46,427 bases of DNA from positions 1 to 46,427 of the forward strand of contig JAHZJA010000255.1 in the NCBI GenBank assembly GCA_022601155.1, read 5' to 3'. Within the stretch, counting starts at the first letter, position 1. Each line of letters opens with the position of its first letter. Made by a program: the position numbers and the translations under genes. Positions 33,032 to 45,512 of the stretch are shown piece after piece. This DNA comes from Deltaproteobacteria bacterium. Its GTDB lineage: Bacteria > Myxococcota_A > Polyangia > Nannocystales > Nannocystaceae. Below the pieces are notes generated by a model. The model made no database searches and had not been told where the DNA came from. It was given only the letters and a program-made list of their open reading frames with translations.

Positions 33032-34543
33032 TCATCGACGGGGCGCGGCCCCGTCGCGGCCTCGAATGTGGGCAATCGCCATCCGAGCCGTCTCGCACAC
33101 CCGGAACACGTTGGTCATGGCGGTGGTGCCGTTGCGGAGCTCGCGTGGCCGCGTGATGTCGTCGAGCAGTGTCTCGAGCGCGGGGATGGCCCGGCGGTCG
33201 CCCTGCTCGCCCAGCAGGCGAGCCGCGCCCTGACGGGTGAAGGGGTCGTCGCTGCGGGTGAGCTCGAGCAGCGCCTGCATCCCCACCTCGGGAGCTTGTC
33301 GCAGCAGAGCACTGCAGGCCACGACTCGGAGCCGCCGGGAGGGCCCCAGCGCGTGACGCTCGAGCTGCGCCTGCACCGAGTCTTCATCGACCAGCGTCAG
33401 GATCAGCAGCCCTTCGAACGCGACGTCCTCGTGGGTGTCGTCGAGCCACTCGCGCGCCAGGGCACCCATGATGGCGGCATCGTCGGCGTCGAGACCACGC
33501 GTGGTCAGGGTCCGGAGCCACTGCATGGCGGTTCGGCGGAGCGCGGGCCGAGAGGCGTCGGTCAGTGGTGCCAGCTGGGCGACGGTCAACAGGTTGGCGG
33601 TGGCCAGGGCGCTGAGGGCCCGACGGGCGAGCGTGGGCTCGGGGTCGTCGAGCATTGCGTAGACATCGTGCTGCCATCGCACGATGTCGGAGCGCTCTAT
33701 CGTACGCAGCGCGGCCTCGCGAATGTCGGGGTTGGGATCGTCGAGCAAGGGGCGGGCCAGGGCCGCGGCATCGTCGTCGTGGACACCGAGGGTCGAGACC
33801 GCCGCGCGACGGACGGCAGGGCGTGGATCGTCGACATGGGCCCGGATGAGCGCGAGGCATTGCGGACCCACCCGCGGCAGCCGAGCCAGGGCCCGCAGCG
33901 CGTCGGCGGGGCGGCGGTCGTTGCAGAGGGCCTCCCGCAGCTCGGGCTCGAAGCCGGGCATCCCGAGCCCAAACCCGGGAGCCGTGCATCCGTTGAGCAG
34001 CTCGTCGAGCCAGCGCTCGTACCAGCCGAGGAAGTCGTCGTGCTCGGGGAAGTAGGGGCGGCCCCCCTGGAGATCGACGTAGAGGACTCGGCCCCGAGCG
34101 GTACCGCTCACCACCAGCTGGATCGCACCGGAGCATCCCTGGGTGCCGATGCTCATCGTGCCTTGGAGGCAGCGATCGAGCGCGAGGTCGGGGTCGAGGT
34201 CGGGCATCAGCGCCTCGAGCCACCCTGAACCGGGCGGCAGCGTGGCCGGGTGCAGTGGGCAGGGAGCGCCGAGGTCCTCGACGGGGTCGTCACGCTCGCG
34301 GTCCCATTGGTCGAGCGCGTACAGGCCGTAGTAGGGCCCCGCCCCGCCGTGGCCCACGGTGGTGATGAATGCGCGATAGTCGGCGGGTAGCGTCACGCCG
34401 CGGGCCGCCTCGAACGCGGCGACGTCCGCATCGGCGGCGCGCTCGCCCAGGCTGAATCGGTGCGTGTTGCTGCCAAGGCACGAAGGGCCACGAGTGCGCA
34501 CGGCGGCGAGCTTGTCGGCGATCCGGGCGAGACGAAGCTCCAT
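33032..34543 (-). CDS. SMI1/KNR4-like protein with HEAT repeats
   Basis: This 503-residue protein begins with an SMI1/KNR4-like module (~25-190; ERAADADVAAFEAARGVTLPADYRAFI and GHGGAGPYYGLYAL are typical). Residues ~200-500 are HEAT/Armadillo-like helical repeats, for example DDPRPAVRRAAVSTLG, DDPNPDIREAALRTI and SDDPFTRQGAARLLGEQGD. SMI1/KNR4 domains in bacteria often serve as immunity proteins against secreted toxins, but they also occur in unrelated proteins. No toxin gene is adjacent. The fusion to HEAT repeats suggests protein binding. It is intracellular with no membrane segment. Confidence 0.85.
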   Translation of the reverse strand: MELRLARIADKLAAVRTRGPSCLGSNTHRFSLGERAADADVAAFEAARGVTLPADYRAFITTVGHGGAGPYYGLYALDQWDRERDDPVEDLGAPCPLHPATLPPGSGWLEALMPDLDPDLALDRCLQGTMSIGTQGCSGAIQLVVSGTARGRVLYVDLQGGRPYFPEHDDFLGWYERWLDELLNGCTAPGFGLGMPGFEPELREALCNDRRPADALRALARLPRVGPQCLALIRAHVDDPRPAVRRAAVSTLGVHDDDAAALARPLLDDPNPDIREAALRTIERSDIVRWQHDVYAMLDDPEPTLARRALSALATANLLTVAQLAPLTDASRPALRRTAMQWLRTLTTRGLDADDAAIMGALAREWLDDTHEDVAFEGLLILTLVDEDSVQAQLERHALGPSRRLRVVACSALLRQAPEVGMQALLELTRSDDPFTRQGAARLLGEQGDRRAIPALETLLDDITRPRELRNGTTAMTNVFRVCETARMAIAHIRGRDGAAPRR

Positions 34544-34862
34544 CGTCGATCAATGTAGCACCTGGCGATAGGGCGATCGTGGATGCAGGCGTGCGCCGTC
34601 GGCTCTCGCTAGAGCGATCGAGCCCGGCGCACGAGCGTCTTGTCGTCGAGTCCGGTCGGGCTCCGTCTGCACCGATCGCACGCATGCTCATCTCCGACGG
34701 GCTGTCGCTCTCGATCTCAACCCACTCGATCTGGCCTGCGGTGTGTTGCCCCATGGCTCGCGGCGCTCTGACTGACCACGGTGGGACGCGTGCAAAAACC
34801 GTGCGCTGTCGCCGAGCGGGTCCCCCTCTTCGGGGGGCAAGTGCGACTGCCACCAGAGGTGG
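34544..34862. other. 319-base gap
   Basis: Between the SMI1/HEAT gene and the GT-C-like gene. A plus-strand open frame (34579-34905) is Arg/Ser-rich, has no family match and reads into the neighbouring gene's antisense strand, so it is not counted as a gene. I see no clear terminator or repeat here. Confidence 0.5.
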
Positions 34863-36602
34863 TCACCACGACGGCATGAAGCTGAACTCGGTGGCGAGCG
34901 TGTAGCGCGAGTGCACCGCGGGCACGGGCCACGCGACGGGCGTTCCATCGACCCACGCCACCCAAGCCACCTCGTCCAACCGTCGAGCGAACGTCGCCAG
35001 GATCTGCGTGGGTCGGCCCGCGCCGTTGACCTTCTGCACGTGCACCACGACCTCGGGCGACACCACGCGCTCGCCGACGGCCATCGGCCGATCGGCGGCG
35101 CGGGCGAATCGGTTGATCGGTGACGCCATCCAGCCCGCGGTCGCCCGCAGCTGTACCGAGTGATCGTCGACGCGCTCGAGGCTCACGGTGCCTCGCCCCG
35201 CGTACAGCGGCACCACGCGAGATGGCCACGGCTCGCCCGCCCGCTTGGCGATCGACGAAGGGTGCAGCAGGAGCACATCGAGGGGGACATTGACGACCAC
35301 GGCCACGGGAGCTTCGGTCGCCGTCCCGACCACCGCGGCCGACAGGGCGCGGGTATCACCGTCGATCAACCGCACCATCAGGAGCGACGGGACGAACAGC
35401 AGCAGCGAGATCCACACGTGCAGCAGCAGGGCACCTCGGGCCAGCCACCGCGGGCGCCACGGATCCCGCTCGTCGGCCGTCGCGGCCGCCGTCACCACCT
35501 GGGCCACCAAGCCCGCTGCGCCCAAGCCCAGCGGCAACAGCACCCGACCCGAGGGCACCGTGGTGGCGAAGGGCGCGGCCGTCATCAGCATCCCCACGGC
35601 GAAGAAGCGGGCCACGCGATCGCGCTTCAGCAGCGGCCACAGCCACCAGCCCAGGAGCGTCAGGCCAGCCAGGGCCCACCACCATCCGCGAGGCATCGCG
35701 TGCAGCGGGCTGGAGATCGGCAAGGTGAGCTGACCGAAGGCCATCACCCCGATACGCTGGAATGCGTCGACCAGCACCCCGAGGGGATCGAGTCCGGGGT
35801 CGCGGTACATGCCGCTGGCCACGACGCCGTACCCCAAGCCCACGTAGACCAGCCGCCACACGATCGCTACGGCGACATAGGGGCTCAGCGCCAGCAGTCG
35901 TCGACGCCAGCGGGCGTCGTCGAGGCACAGGGCATGGGCAAACAGATAGCCGCACACCGCGAGCCCCGCTTCGGCGCTCGCCAGGGCTGCCACCAGGAGC
36001 ATCGGTCCGAGGACGGCGCCCGGACGCCAGCCGTCGCGCCGCCAGCGATCGTGGGCCAACAAGGCTGCGAACCCGAGCGAGGTGGCCAGCACCAGGTTGC
36101 GGTTGGCGATCCATCCAATGGTCTGGGCGTGGGTGTCGTCAACCGCGAACACCACGGTGGCCCAGCCGACGGCGGCGCCCGAGCCCAACCACCGTCGGTA
36201 GACCACGCCGACCAGCATCACCAAGGCGGCGTAGAGCAGGACGCTCTCCAAGTACATCGGCCACGCCCGGCCCCAGACACGTACGTCGACCCAGTGCCAC
36301 ACCGACGACAACGGGCGCCAGAACTCGATCTCGAGGTCGGGGGCTGCCCACCATCCGAACATGCCCTCGGCGGTGCGCGGACCTCGGGTGGTGGGGTCGA
36401 CGAACCGGAACAGGTCCCACGCGGGCTGGCCCTCCTCCACGGCCCGGGCGAGGACGTGATCGTCCATCGCGAGGCCGCCGAACAACGCTGGCAGGCACAG
36501 CACGATCGTCAACAGCCCGATGAGCATCGGCGCGCGCGGTGACGAGAGCCACCGTGTGAGGCGGCCAGGGTTCAGTGCAGCCGTGGGGGCGGGGCGGGCC
36601 AA
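34863..36602 (-). CDS. GT-C-like multi-spanning membrane protein (putative glycosyltransferase)
   Basis: This 579-residue protein has about ten membrane segments. The first extracytoplasmic loop carries an acidic pair (D47-D48 in GLAMDDHV), where GT-C glycosyltransferases keep their metal or donor-binding acidic residues. The C-terminal ~150 residues (from ~430) form a soluble domain outside the membrane. GT-C enzymes use lipid-linked sugars to modify lipids or proteins; the donor and acceptor here are unknown. It starts 31 bases after the stop of the third kinase gene, on the same strand, so they may share a transcript. Confidence 0.8.
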   Translation of the reverse strand: MARPAPTAALNPGRLTRWLSSPRAPMLIGLLTIVLCLPALFGGLAMDDHVLARAVEEGQPAWDLFRFVDPTTRGPRTAEGMFGWWAAPDLEIEFWRPLSSVWHWVDVRVWGRAWPMYLESVLLYAALVMLVGVVYRRWLGSGAAVGWATVVFAVDDTHAQTIGWIANRNLVLATSLGFAALLAHDRWRRDGWRPGAVLGPMLLVAALASAEAGLAVCGYLFAHALCLDDARWRRRLLALSPYVAVAIVWRLVYVGLGYGVVASGMYRDPGLDPLGVLVDAFQRIGVMAFGQLTLPISSPLHAMPRGWWWALAGLTLLGWWLWPLLKRDRVARFFAVGMLMTAAPFATTVPSGRVLLPLGLGAAGLVAQVVTAAATADERDPWRPRWLARGALLLHVWISLLLFVPSLLMVRLIDGDTRALSAAVVGTATEAPVAVVVNVPLDVLLLHPSSIAKRAGEPWPSRVVPLYAGRGTVSLERVDDHSVQLRATAGWMASPINRFARAADRPMAVGERVVSPEVVVHVQKVNGAGRPTQILATFARRLDEVAWVAWVDGTPVAWPVPAVHSRYTLATEFSFMPSW

Positions 36603-36633
36603 CGACCGATGCTCCCACGAGCGGGCCGCGACG

Positions 36634-39591
<2,958 letters not shown>

Positions 39592-39838
39592 CCCAGGTCG
39601 AGGGTACGACTGCGACCGGCAAAGGGCGAGGCGCTGCGTCTCGTGTTCCAGGTCGGAACACGGGCGGCCGCGCCGCTCGGCAACAACCGCAGCGTCTGGT
39701 CCTCGTGCCGTGCGGGGGTGGTCTCCGTCGACAAGCCGGGGCTGGTTGATCGTGTCGTGCGCGAGGGCAGCCTCATCGTTGCCGCCCGTGCCGTACGGCT
39801 GTGCCAGTCCATCCCCTGCGTTCGCGTGGTTTCGCGGC

Positions 39839-40762
39839 TCACTCCTGGGGGGAGGCAGAGCGCTGGTCTGTGGCACGCAGCGTGAGCACGTCGATCGCAG
39901 GGGGAACCCCAAACCGCACCGGCAGGATGCTGGTGCCCACGCCCACGCCCACGTACAGGTGTCGCCCCTCTTCCACGACATGGCCGGCTGCGTACCGCTG
40001 TCCGTACCGCGACGGCACCACGGGAGGTCCGAGCACCGGTACACACACCTGGCCGCCATGGGTGTGCCCGGCGAGGGTCAGGTCGACGCGGGGCGGGACG
40101 TCGGGGAACACGTCGGGGTTGTGGGTCAGCAGCAAGGCGGGGGCGTCTTCGGGGACGCGCGCGGTGGCCAGGGGAACGTCGGCGGAGCGCGTCATCAGGT
40201 CTCCCACCCCGGCCACCCACACCGTCGTCCCCGAGACCTCGATGGTGGTCGAGTCGTCCTCGAGCACCACGATGCCCACCTCGCGGAGGTCGGCCGTGAT
40301 CTGATCTCCGTCGTGCCACCAATCGTGGTTGCCGAGCACTGCGATCACACCGTGGGGCGCCTGCAGCCGACCCAGCTGTGCGGCGGTGACCTTGGGCTCC
40401 ACGAAGTCACCGCCGACGACACCTTGGATCACCAGGTCACCCAAGATCACCACCAGGTCGGGCTTCGCTGCGTTGGCCTCGTCGATGACCTCCGCGAGCT
40501 TGTCGACATCGATGTGCGGGGCGCCGACATGGAGGTCGGTGAGCACGACCACCCGCATGCCATCGAGCGTGCCAGGCCAGTCGGGCAGCGTCAGCTCGAC
40601 CTGGCGCACTACCAGCCGATCGGGTTCGATGAACAAGGCCCAAACCGCCATGGCAAGACCCACGGCCAGGGTGCCGCCCAGCACCCATCGCCAGCGACGA
40701 CGGCCTCGGCTGCTCTTCAAGGGGCGCCCTCGCAGGTGGCGGGGCTGAGCGGTCGAGGACAT
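39839..40762 (-). CDS. Membrane-anchored metallophosphoesterase (YkuE-like)
   Basis: This 307-residue protein has a basic N-terminus (RGRPLKSSRGRRRWRW) and one membrane helix (~27-45) placing a metallophosphoesterase domain outside or at the membrane. Metal-binding motifs are in order: DLH (76-78, in VVVLTDLHVG), GDL (108-110), GNHD (144-147), LLTHNPD and AGHTHGGQ. Family members bind two metals and cleave phosphate esters, including lipid-linked ones. It lies 247 bases upstream of the kinase on the same strand, so co-transcription is possible. Confidence 0.9.
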   Translation of the reverse strand: MSSTAQPRHLRGRPLKSSRGRRRWRWVLGGTLAVGLAMAVWALFIEPDRLVVRQVELTLPDWPGTLDGMRVVVLTDLHVGAPHIDVDKLAEVIDEANAAKPDLVVILGDLVIQGVVGGDFVEPKVTAAQLGRLQAPHGVIAVLGNHDWWHDGDQITADLREVGIVVLEDDSTTIEVSGTTVWVAGVGDLMTRSADVPLATARVPEDAPALLLTHNPDVFPDVPPRVDLTLAGHTHGGQVCVPVLGPPVVPSRYGQRYAAGHVVEEGRHLYVGVGVGTSILPVRFGVPPAIDVLTLRATDQRSASPQE

Positions 40763-40804
40763 TGGCGGGCGCCCTCGCAGGGTATGACGCCGCTGGTGCC
40801 GTGG

Positions 40805-41491
40805 CTACGGGGTGACCCGGTGTCCAGGGAGCAGCGCCTCGAGGTAGCCGTGCAGCGCGGTCCAGCGCCGCCGGTCCACCGCATGATCGACTCGGTTGCG
40901 CCGCCACCAAGACGCGAACCGGGCCCAGGGCAGCGCCGCCGCGGCCCTGAGCACTGCGACCCCGATCCAGACCGAGGCCACCGCCATCATCCCGGCCCCC
41001 AGCAGCCCGATGCCGTCGATGGCCCAGGACCAGCTGGGGTTGCGGGTGACCGCCCACCAACCTCGACCCGCCGAGACGAGAACCGTGTAGGCCATCCACA
41101 GGGCGAGCGTGGCGAGGGCCAGGCCCACGATGGGCGGACGAGGCCCGGCCACGGGTGTCTCGAGGCGAGCGCGGCCGTCGACGCGCATTCGAAGCGACGA
41201 AGGATCGGCGCTGCGATACGAGCCCGCGGTCGCGAACAGCTGCACACTGACCTGCCCCACGAAGCCGTGACGCGAGACTCGGTAGCGGCGGCCGCGAATG
41301 ATGCCCTGGAGCCTGTCTTCATCCACCCGGTAGCCGGCCTTGGTGGGGAACAGTTCCTGGCAGGCCAGGGCGATGGCGTCGGCCATGCGTCCCACCTCGT
41401 CCTCGACCTCCGAGGCCTGCTGGAGAGGCGCGGCATACGTCCATCGAAAGGGCTCCTCGGCGGAAACCAATGTGGCGGGTGGGGTGAGCAT
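40805..41491 (-). CDS. Small membrane protein of unknown function
   Basis: From ATG 41491 this protein is about 228 residues: a signal-like start (MLTPPATLVSA), an outside domain (~12-120) and two membrane segments (~120-140 and ~160-185), ending in a basic, Trp-rich tail. A TTG four codons earlier would give a better signal peptide. I recognise no domain. The arrangement (signal, small outer domain, two helices) fits a membrane sensor or accessory subunit. Confidence 0.68.
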   Translation of the reverse strand: MLTPPATLVSAEEPFRWTYAAPLQQASEVEDEVGRMADAIALACQELFPTKAGYRVDEDRLQGIIRGRRYRVSRHGFVGQVSVQLFATAGSYRSADPSSLRMRVDGRARLETPVAGPRPPIVGLALATLALWMAYTVLVSAGRGWWAVTRNPSWSWAIDGIGLLGAGMMAVASVWIGVAVLRAAAALPWARFASWWRRNRVDHAVDRRRWTALHGYLEALLPGHRVTP

Positions 41492-41663
41492 CGCCAGCGG
41501 CAAGAGTACGACCGGTACGCGGTCGTGTCGTGGTCGAGTTGGTCGGGGGTTGGTGCTGTGGCTCCAGGGAGTCGAGCACTGGACGGTGACGGGTGGGTAC
41601 GGGCTTCGGCAACCGCCGCGCCGCGCCTTCGATTCCCGTCGAGGGAGGGCGCGACGGTAGCGC

Positions 41664-43307
41664 CTACGGGTGTGCGTAGGGCACGTCGCGGGACGAGGGG
41701 CGAGGGTTCTGATCGAGGGTGAAGTGCCACCACTCGCCGTCATGGGGCCTGAAGCCGTGGCGCTTCATGGCTCGGCGCAGCAGCAGACGGTGTGCCAGTG
41801 CCACTCCGGTGGCGGCACGGGTGCGGCTCGATGTGGTGAAGTGGTCCCAGCCCGTGCCCATCTCTAGCGGCTCGCCACTGTGTCGATCGACCACGGTGAG
41901 GTCGACGGTCGTGCCGCGTGCGTGGCTGGAGTGACGCGCGATGTAGTGGTGGTCGAGCAGCCAGACCTGATCGGTGTCGTGGGCCCACTGCACCATTGCC
42001 GCCGAGGCTCGCCGGGGCCGATAGGCGTCGTAGACCAGCACGCTCAGCCCTTCGGCTTCGAGATCAGCCTGGACCTGGGCCAGGGCCTCGGCAGCGGTAG
42101 GGGTCATCCATGCGCCCGGCGTCTCGTAGCCGGGCAGCGGAGCTCCCGTGAAATTATCGGAAGACGCGTAGCGGATGTCGAAGCACGCGCTGGGAATTGC
42201 ATCGCGAAGGTCGACCAGGCCCCGGGGCGGAGGTGATGGAGGATCGGCGAGCGCGGACACGGCCGGGGTGGGGCAGCGGGGTCCGAGGGAGGGTGGTACG
42301 ACAGGCTCGGGCGGTGGTGTCGCGATAGCCTCGGGCTGCGGCGTCGCGATGGCCTCGGGCTCGGGTTGAGACCGCGGCACGAGCTCGGTACCCACGTCGG
42401 CGGGGCATGGCTCGATCTGGTCCCAGAGCCACTGAAGTCCGCGGTCCAGCGCAGGCTGGTGGCGCGAGTCCACCCGCGAGCCATGCGTGATGTCGAGCCA
42501 CGCGACCTGCCGCGGCCCGCGATAGTGGTTGGCCACGCGGGCACCATTGCGGGGCCTGACCAGGGTGTCCCGGGTGCCCAGTACGAACAGCGCAGGGACG
42601 TGCTTGATGCGACGCGCATTGGCAACGCTTCGTGTCGCTCGCGGAAGGCTGAGGGTGACCGGGCCTGCAGCCAGCCACAGATTCCACCATCCAAACCGAC
42701 CCATCACCAGCCCGGGGATGTCGGGGCCGCGATCGAGGACCAGGGCCGCGGGGGGAACCTCTGGGGTGGAGGCCGCAACGTGTAGGGCGGCGGTGGTGCC
42801 CATGCTGATGCCGTACACGACGATGGGGGCGCCCTGGGCTTGCTCGGCCAGGTGGTCGTAGGCGTCGAGTGCCGCCGCGCCCAGCCTGCGCAACGTGGCG
42901 GGCCCGGGCTTGCCGCTGGGGTGATCGCTGCTGCCGAACCCTGGATAGTTGACGGCCAGCACGCCCACGCCCCGTCGCCCGTGAGCGTCGGGGGCGAGGG
43001 CCCGCGGGGATTGAAACCAAGTCCGAAGGACGTTGGGGACCGACTGGAGCTCGCGCTCGGCTCGACCTGCGTTGCCCGTGAACGCCAGGACGTACAGTCG
43101 AGGGCGGGCACCCTCGGTGCCGTGCTCCTGGTAGAAGGCCTCGACCGTGCGACGGCGCAGCGGAAATCGGGTGCCGGGGATGTACACCCGCGTGGCCCCC
43201 GTCTCGATGGGATCGTGGGACGGGTGCAAGAACAGGCGATTGCTGCAGCCGCCCAGACAGCTCGCGAGCGCACTGACGCAGATCATCACGGACGCGCGGG
43301 TGGGCAT
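41664..43307 (-). CDS. Lipoprotein fusing an alpha/beta-hydrolase to a VanX-type D-Ala-D-Ala dipeptidase
   Basis: From ATG 43307 this 547-residue protein has a signal peptide and a lipobox at LGGC (C21). Residues ~35-300 form an alpha/beta-hydrolase: nucleophile S168 in GISMG, acid D247 (TRDTLV), base H275 (ITHG). A Pro/Glu linker (~305-345) joins an M15 peptidase domain (~365-547) whose VanX motifs are R430 (YDAYRP), H462 and D469 in SSHARGTTVD, and E525 with H528 in EWWHFT. VanX enzymes are usually free ~200-residue zinc peptidases that cleave D-Ala-D-Ala. A membrane-anchored fusion with a second hydrolase could recycle or edit cell-wall peptides. I know of no well-studied fusion of this kind. 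Confidence 0.87.
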   Translation of the reverse strand: MPTRASVMICVSALASCLGGCSNRLFLHPSHDPIETGATRVYIPGTRFPLRRRTVEAFYQEHGTEGARPRLYVLAFTGNAGRAERELQSVPNVLRTWFQSPRALAPDAHGRRGVGVLAVNYPGFGSSDHPSGKPGPATLRRLGAAALDAYDHLAEQAQGAPIVVYGISMGTTAALHVAASTPEVPPAALVLDRGPDIPGLVMGRFGWWNLWLAAGPVTLSLPRATRSVANARRIKHVPALFVLGTRDTLVRPRNGARVANHYRGPRQVAWLDITHGSRVDSRHQPALDRGLQWLWDQIEPCPADVGTELVPRSQPEPEAIATPQPEAIATPPPEPVVPPSLGPRCPTPAVSALADPPSPPPRGLVDLRDAIPSACFDIRYASSDNFTGAPLPGYETPGAWMTPTAAEALAQVQADLEAEGLSVLVYDAYRPRRASAAMVQWAHDTDQVWLLDHHYIARHSSHARGTTVDLTVVDRHSGEPLEMGTGWDHFTTSSRTRAATGVALAHRLLLRRAMKRHGFRPHDGEWWHFTLDQNPRPSSRDVPYAHP

Positions 43308-43387
43308 GTCGGCGTGTGGACGCCCGCGGGGGTACGAAGTTCCCACGCCGCCCATCCTGCCAAATTTCGGGTACCCACAACGTCAAC

Positions 43388-43416
43388 GGGCCACGACGCG
43401 AGCAGCATCGTGGCCC
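43388..43416 (-). terminator. Hairpin terminator after the large lipoprotein gene
   Basis: GGGCCACGA (43388-43396) pairs perfectly with TCGTGGCCC (43408-43416) across an 11-base loop, 32 bases beyond the stop of the lipoprotein gene at 43448 (minus strand). The following run on the minus strand (GTTGACGTTGTGG) is only mildly T-rich. Confidence 0.55.
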
Positions 43417-43447
43417 ATGGAAGACCCTGGAGGTCTTGGCGTGGCGC

Positions 43448-45199
43448 TCAGTCGCGCCAGCAGTCTTGCGCGGTGCTGACCGACTGGAACTGGACCCAGT
43501 CGAAGCTGGCCCGCAGGTCAGGGCTGCTCGAGTAGGCACCCGCCATCGGTCCGACGTTGATCGTGTCGGGCAGGTCGACGGAGTCGAGGTTGTCGATCAT
43601 GGTCCAGGGGTCGTCCGGCAGGCGGATGAACGTGTTGATCACGTTGTCCACGCGGCAGATACGAAGCTCCGCCAGGTCGTTGTCCCACAGGATGTTGCCC
43701 GCGTAGTTGGTGTTGCCGTCCTGGGTGACCTGCGAGACGGTGACCACCGAGCCCTCGGCGGCGTGGCCGATGCCTGCGTGGTAGGTGCTGGGACCGCCGG
43801 ACGGGTCGCGGAGCAACAGACCGCCGAAGCGGAAGAAGTCGCCGCCGGCCGTGGTGCCGCCCGCGAGGTCGGTGACCTCGAGGTAGGTGGTCATCGAGAA
43901 GTTGCCGCTGACCGTACGGCTGATGTGCACCGCCTCTTGATCATTGTACCAGGCGGTGTTGCCCTCGGGCTCGAGCTCGAGCGCACCCTCTTCGACCTCC
44001 ACGAACGCTAGCTCCGGGTTGCGAACATCCCAACCGGTCAGGTCACCGTCGATGAGAAACTCGTCGGTGAGTGCGTCGAGGGGATCTTCGTTGGGCTCCA
44101 TGCCTTCGCCACAGGCGACGGCGTGGTAGACGACGTGGATGTCTCCGCTGAGGCCGGTGACGGTGTTGGTGGTCTGCGCGGCGTCGTCGAGGTCGGCCAC
44201 GATCGGGTAGTCCGACGGGGTGACGGTGAACTCGCCGTCGCCGTTGGTGGCCAGCGGGGCGCCGCCGACGTACAGGTGCTCCTCGTCGAGGGTCACATCG
44301 CCTACGCGATTGAAGATGATCGTCGCGGAGGAGCCGTCGTAGGAGACGGCAAGGTCACCTACGTGGGAGCCGTCGGTGGGGTTGCACCCGCCGACCGCGG
44401 CGTAGACCGGAAACGAGGTGGAGGTGTTGGGAGAGACCCTGTTGGACCAACCCCAGTCGGCGAAACCGTCGTCGGTGCCGTCGCCGTCGAAGTCGGCGCC
44501 CAGGAAGCAGGTGCGGTCGATGCCGGCCGCGTAGGCGCTCTCGCACTGCTCGGTGACGGGGTTGTCGTCACAGCTCATCTCCATGGTGAAGAAGCGACCA
44601 TGGCGACGGCGCCAGCCCAAGCGCTGACCATCACCCCAGGCGCCGCGGTAGCGGTACCAGCCGTTGTTCCGCTGGCGACGCACACGGGCGTGGGCCACGA
44701 AGTGCGCCATCGAGGGCGGGCAGACCTCGTCGGTCCCGTCGAGGCCGAACGTGCACAGGGGGACGTCGAAGGTATGGGTCGTCGCGCCGGTGATGTCACC
44801 GCTATCGAACGGCAGCAGGCTCTTGCGGATCCGTCCGCGTCGGTTGGTGGGGATGTCTTCGAGGCCGAGGCCGGTGGCCATGCGCGCCTGCACCAGCTCC
44901 CACGGTCCGGTGGTCTGGTAGGTGACGTGCATGACGCCCGTGGCTCCCTCGCCACACTGGGCGGAGGTGTCGACGGTGTTGTCGACGGTCCCACACACGC
45001 TGCCCACGTTGGCACGGCGGCCAGAGACGAGGTCGACGCAGGTGTCGCCACTGAGGACGACGATGCGATCGTTGTCGAAGCCGTCGGCGTCGAAATCGTC
45101 GCCGTTGTCAGAGCCACAGGCACTGACGGCCAGCGGCAGTACGCACGCGGCAACCAAGGCGAGACGACGACGAGAAGGAACCATCCTGGTGTGCTTCAT
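43448..45199 (-). CDS. Large lipoprotein with C-terminal carbohydrate-module-like domain
   Basis: This 583-residue protein has a basic signal (MKHTRMVPSRRRLALVAACVLPLAVSAC) and a lipobox at VSAC (C28); an AGGAA ribosome-binding site lies about 10 bases before ATG 45199. After an acidic spacer come a Cys-rich region (~50-250) and beta-rich segments. The last ~190 residues (~390-583: LTGWDVRNPELAFVEVEEGALELEP, FSMTTYLEVTDL, GPMAGAYSSSPDLRASFDWVQFQSV) resemble concanavalin A-like/DUF1349 jelly-roll modules. It is probably a surface protein that binds or processes polysaccharide; no catalytic residues are identified. Confidence 0.83.
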   Translation of the reverse strand: MKHTRMVPSRRRLALVAACVLPLAVSACGSDNGDDFDADGFDNDRIVVLSGDTCVDLVSGRRANVGSVCGTVDNTVDTSAQCGEGATGVMHVTYQTTGPWELVQARMATGLGLEDIPTNRRGRIRKSLLPFDSGDITGATTHTFDVPLCTFGLDGTDEVCPPSMAHFVAHARVRRQRNNGWYRYRGAWGDGQRLGWRRRHGRFFTMEMSCDDNPVTEQCESAYAAGIDRTCFLGADFDGDGTDDGFADWGWSNRVSPNTSTSFPVYAAVGGCNPTDGSHVGDLAVSYDGSSATIIFNRVGDVTLDEEHLYVGGAPLATNGDGEFTVTPSDYPIVADLDDAAQTTNTVTGLSGDIHVVYHAVACGEGMEPNEDPLDALTDEFLIDGDLTGWDVRNPELAFVEVEEGALELEPEGNTAWYNDQEAVHISRTVSGNFSMTTYLEVTDLAGGTTAGGDFFRFGGLLLRDPSGGPSTYHAGIGHAAEGSVVTVSQVTQDGNTNYAGNILWDNDLAELRICRVDNVINTFIRLPDDPWTMIDNLDSVDLPDTINVGPMAGAYSSSPDLRASFDWVQFQSVSTAQDCWRD

Positions 45200-45512
45200 T
45201 CGAGCTATTCCTGACCCCGGTTGGTGCCCGGGTGATGTTCAATTTCGTACAGCGACGGTTCGTGCGGGGCTGCGCTCGGTGTCGTGCGCAAACGCCCTCG
45301 TCGATATACAGAACTCTTTGAATTACATCGGATTTTCCCCGATCCGATGCACGCGATACTCGGCGTGTGAGGGCGTCATCTACGCAACGGAGCCCACATT
45401 CATTTCATGCCGACATCGAGGGAACTGTAAGGGATCCGGTGGTACTCGGCAACCGAATTTCAGGCATCTGACACGGGCTGAAATCACGTGTTTTGGATCG
45501 AACCACGGGGGG
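45200..45512. promoter_or_regulatory. 313-base upstream region of the large lipoprotein gene
   Basis: This stretch is more AT-rich than the genes. It holds an inverted repeat CATCGGA (45326-45332) / TCCGATG (45343-45349), which could be an operator for the lipoprotein gene at 45199. On the minus strand, TGTATAT a little closer to that gene could be a -10 element. No gene is evident here. Confidence 0.4.

Noticed and set aside
34579-34905. Plus-strand open frame of 108 residues
   Set aside because: It is Arg/Ser-rich, enters the GT-C-like gene antisense and resembles nothing known.
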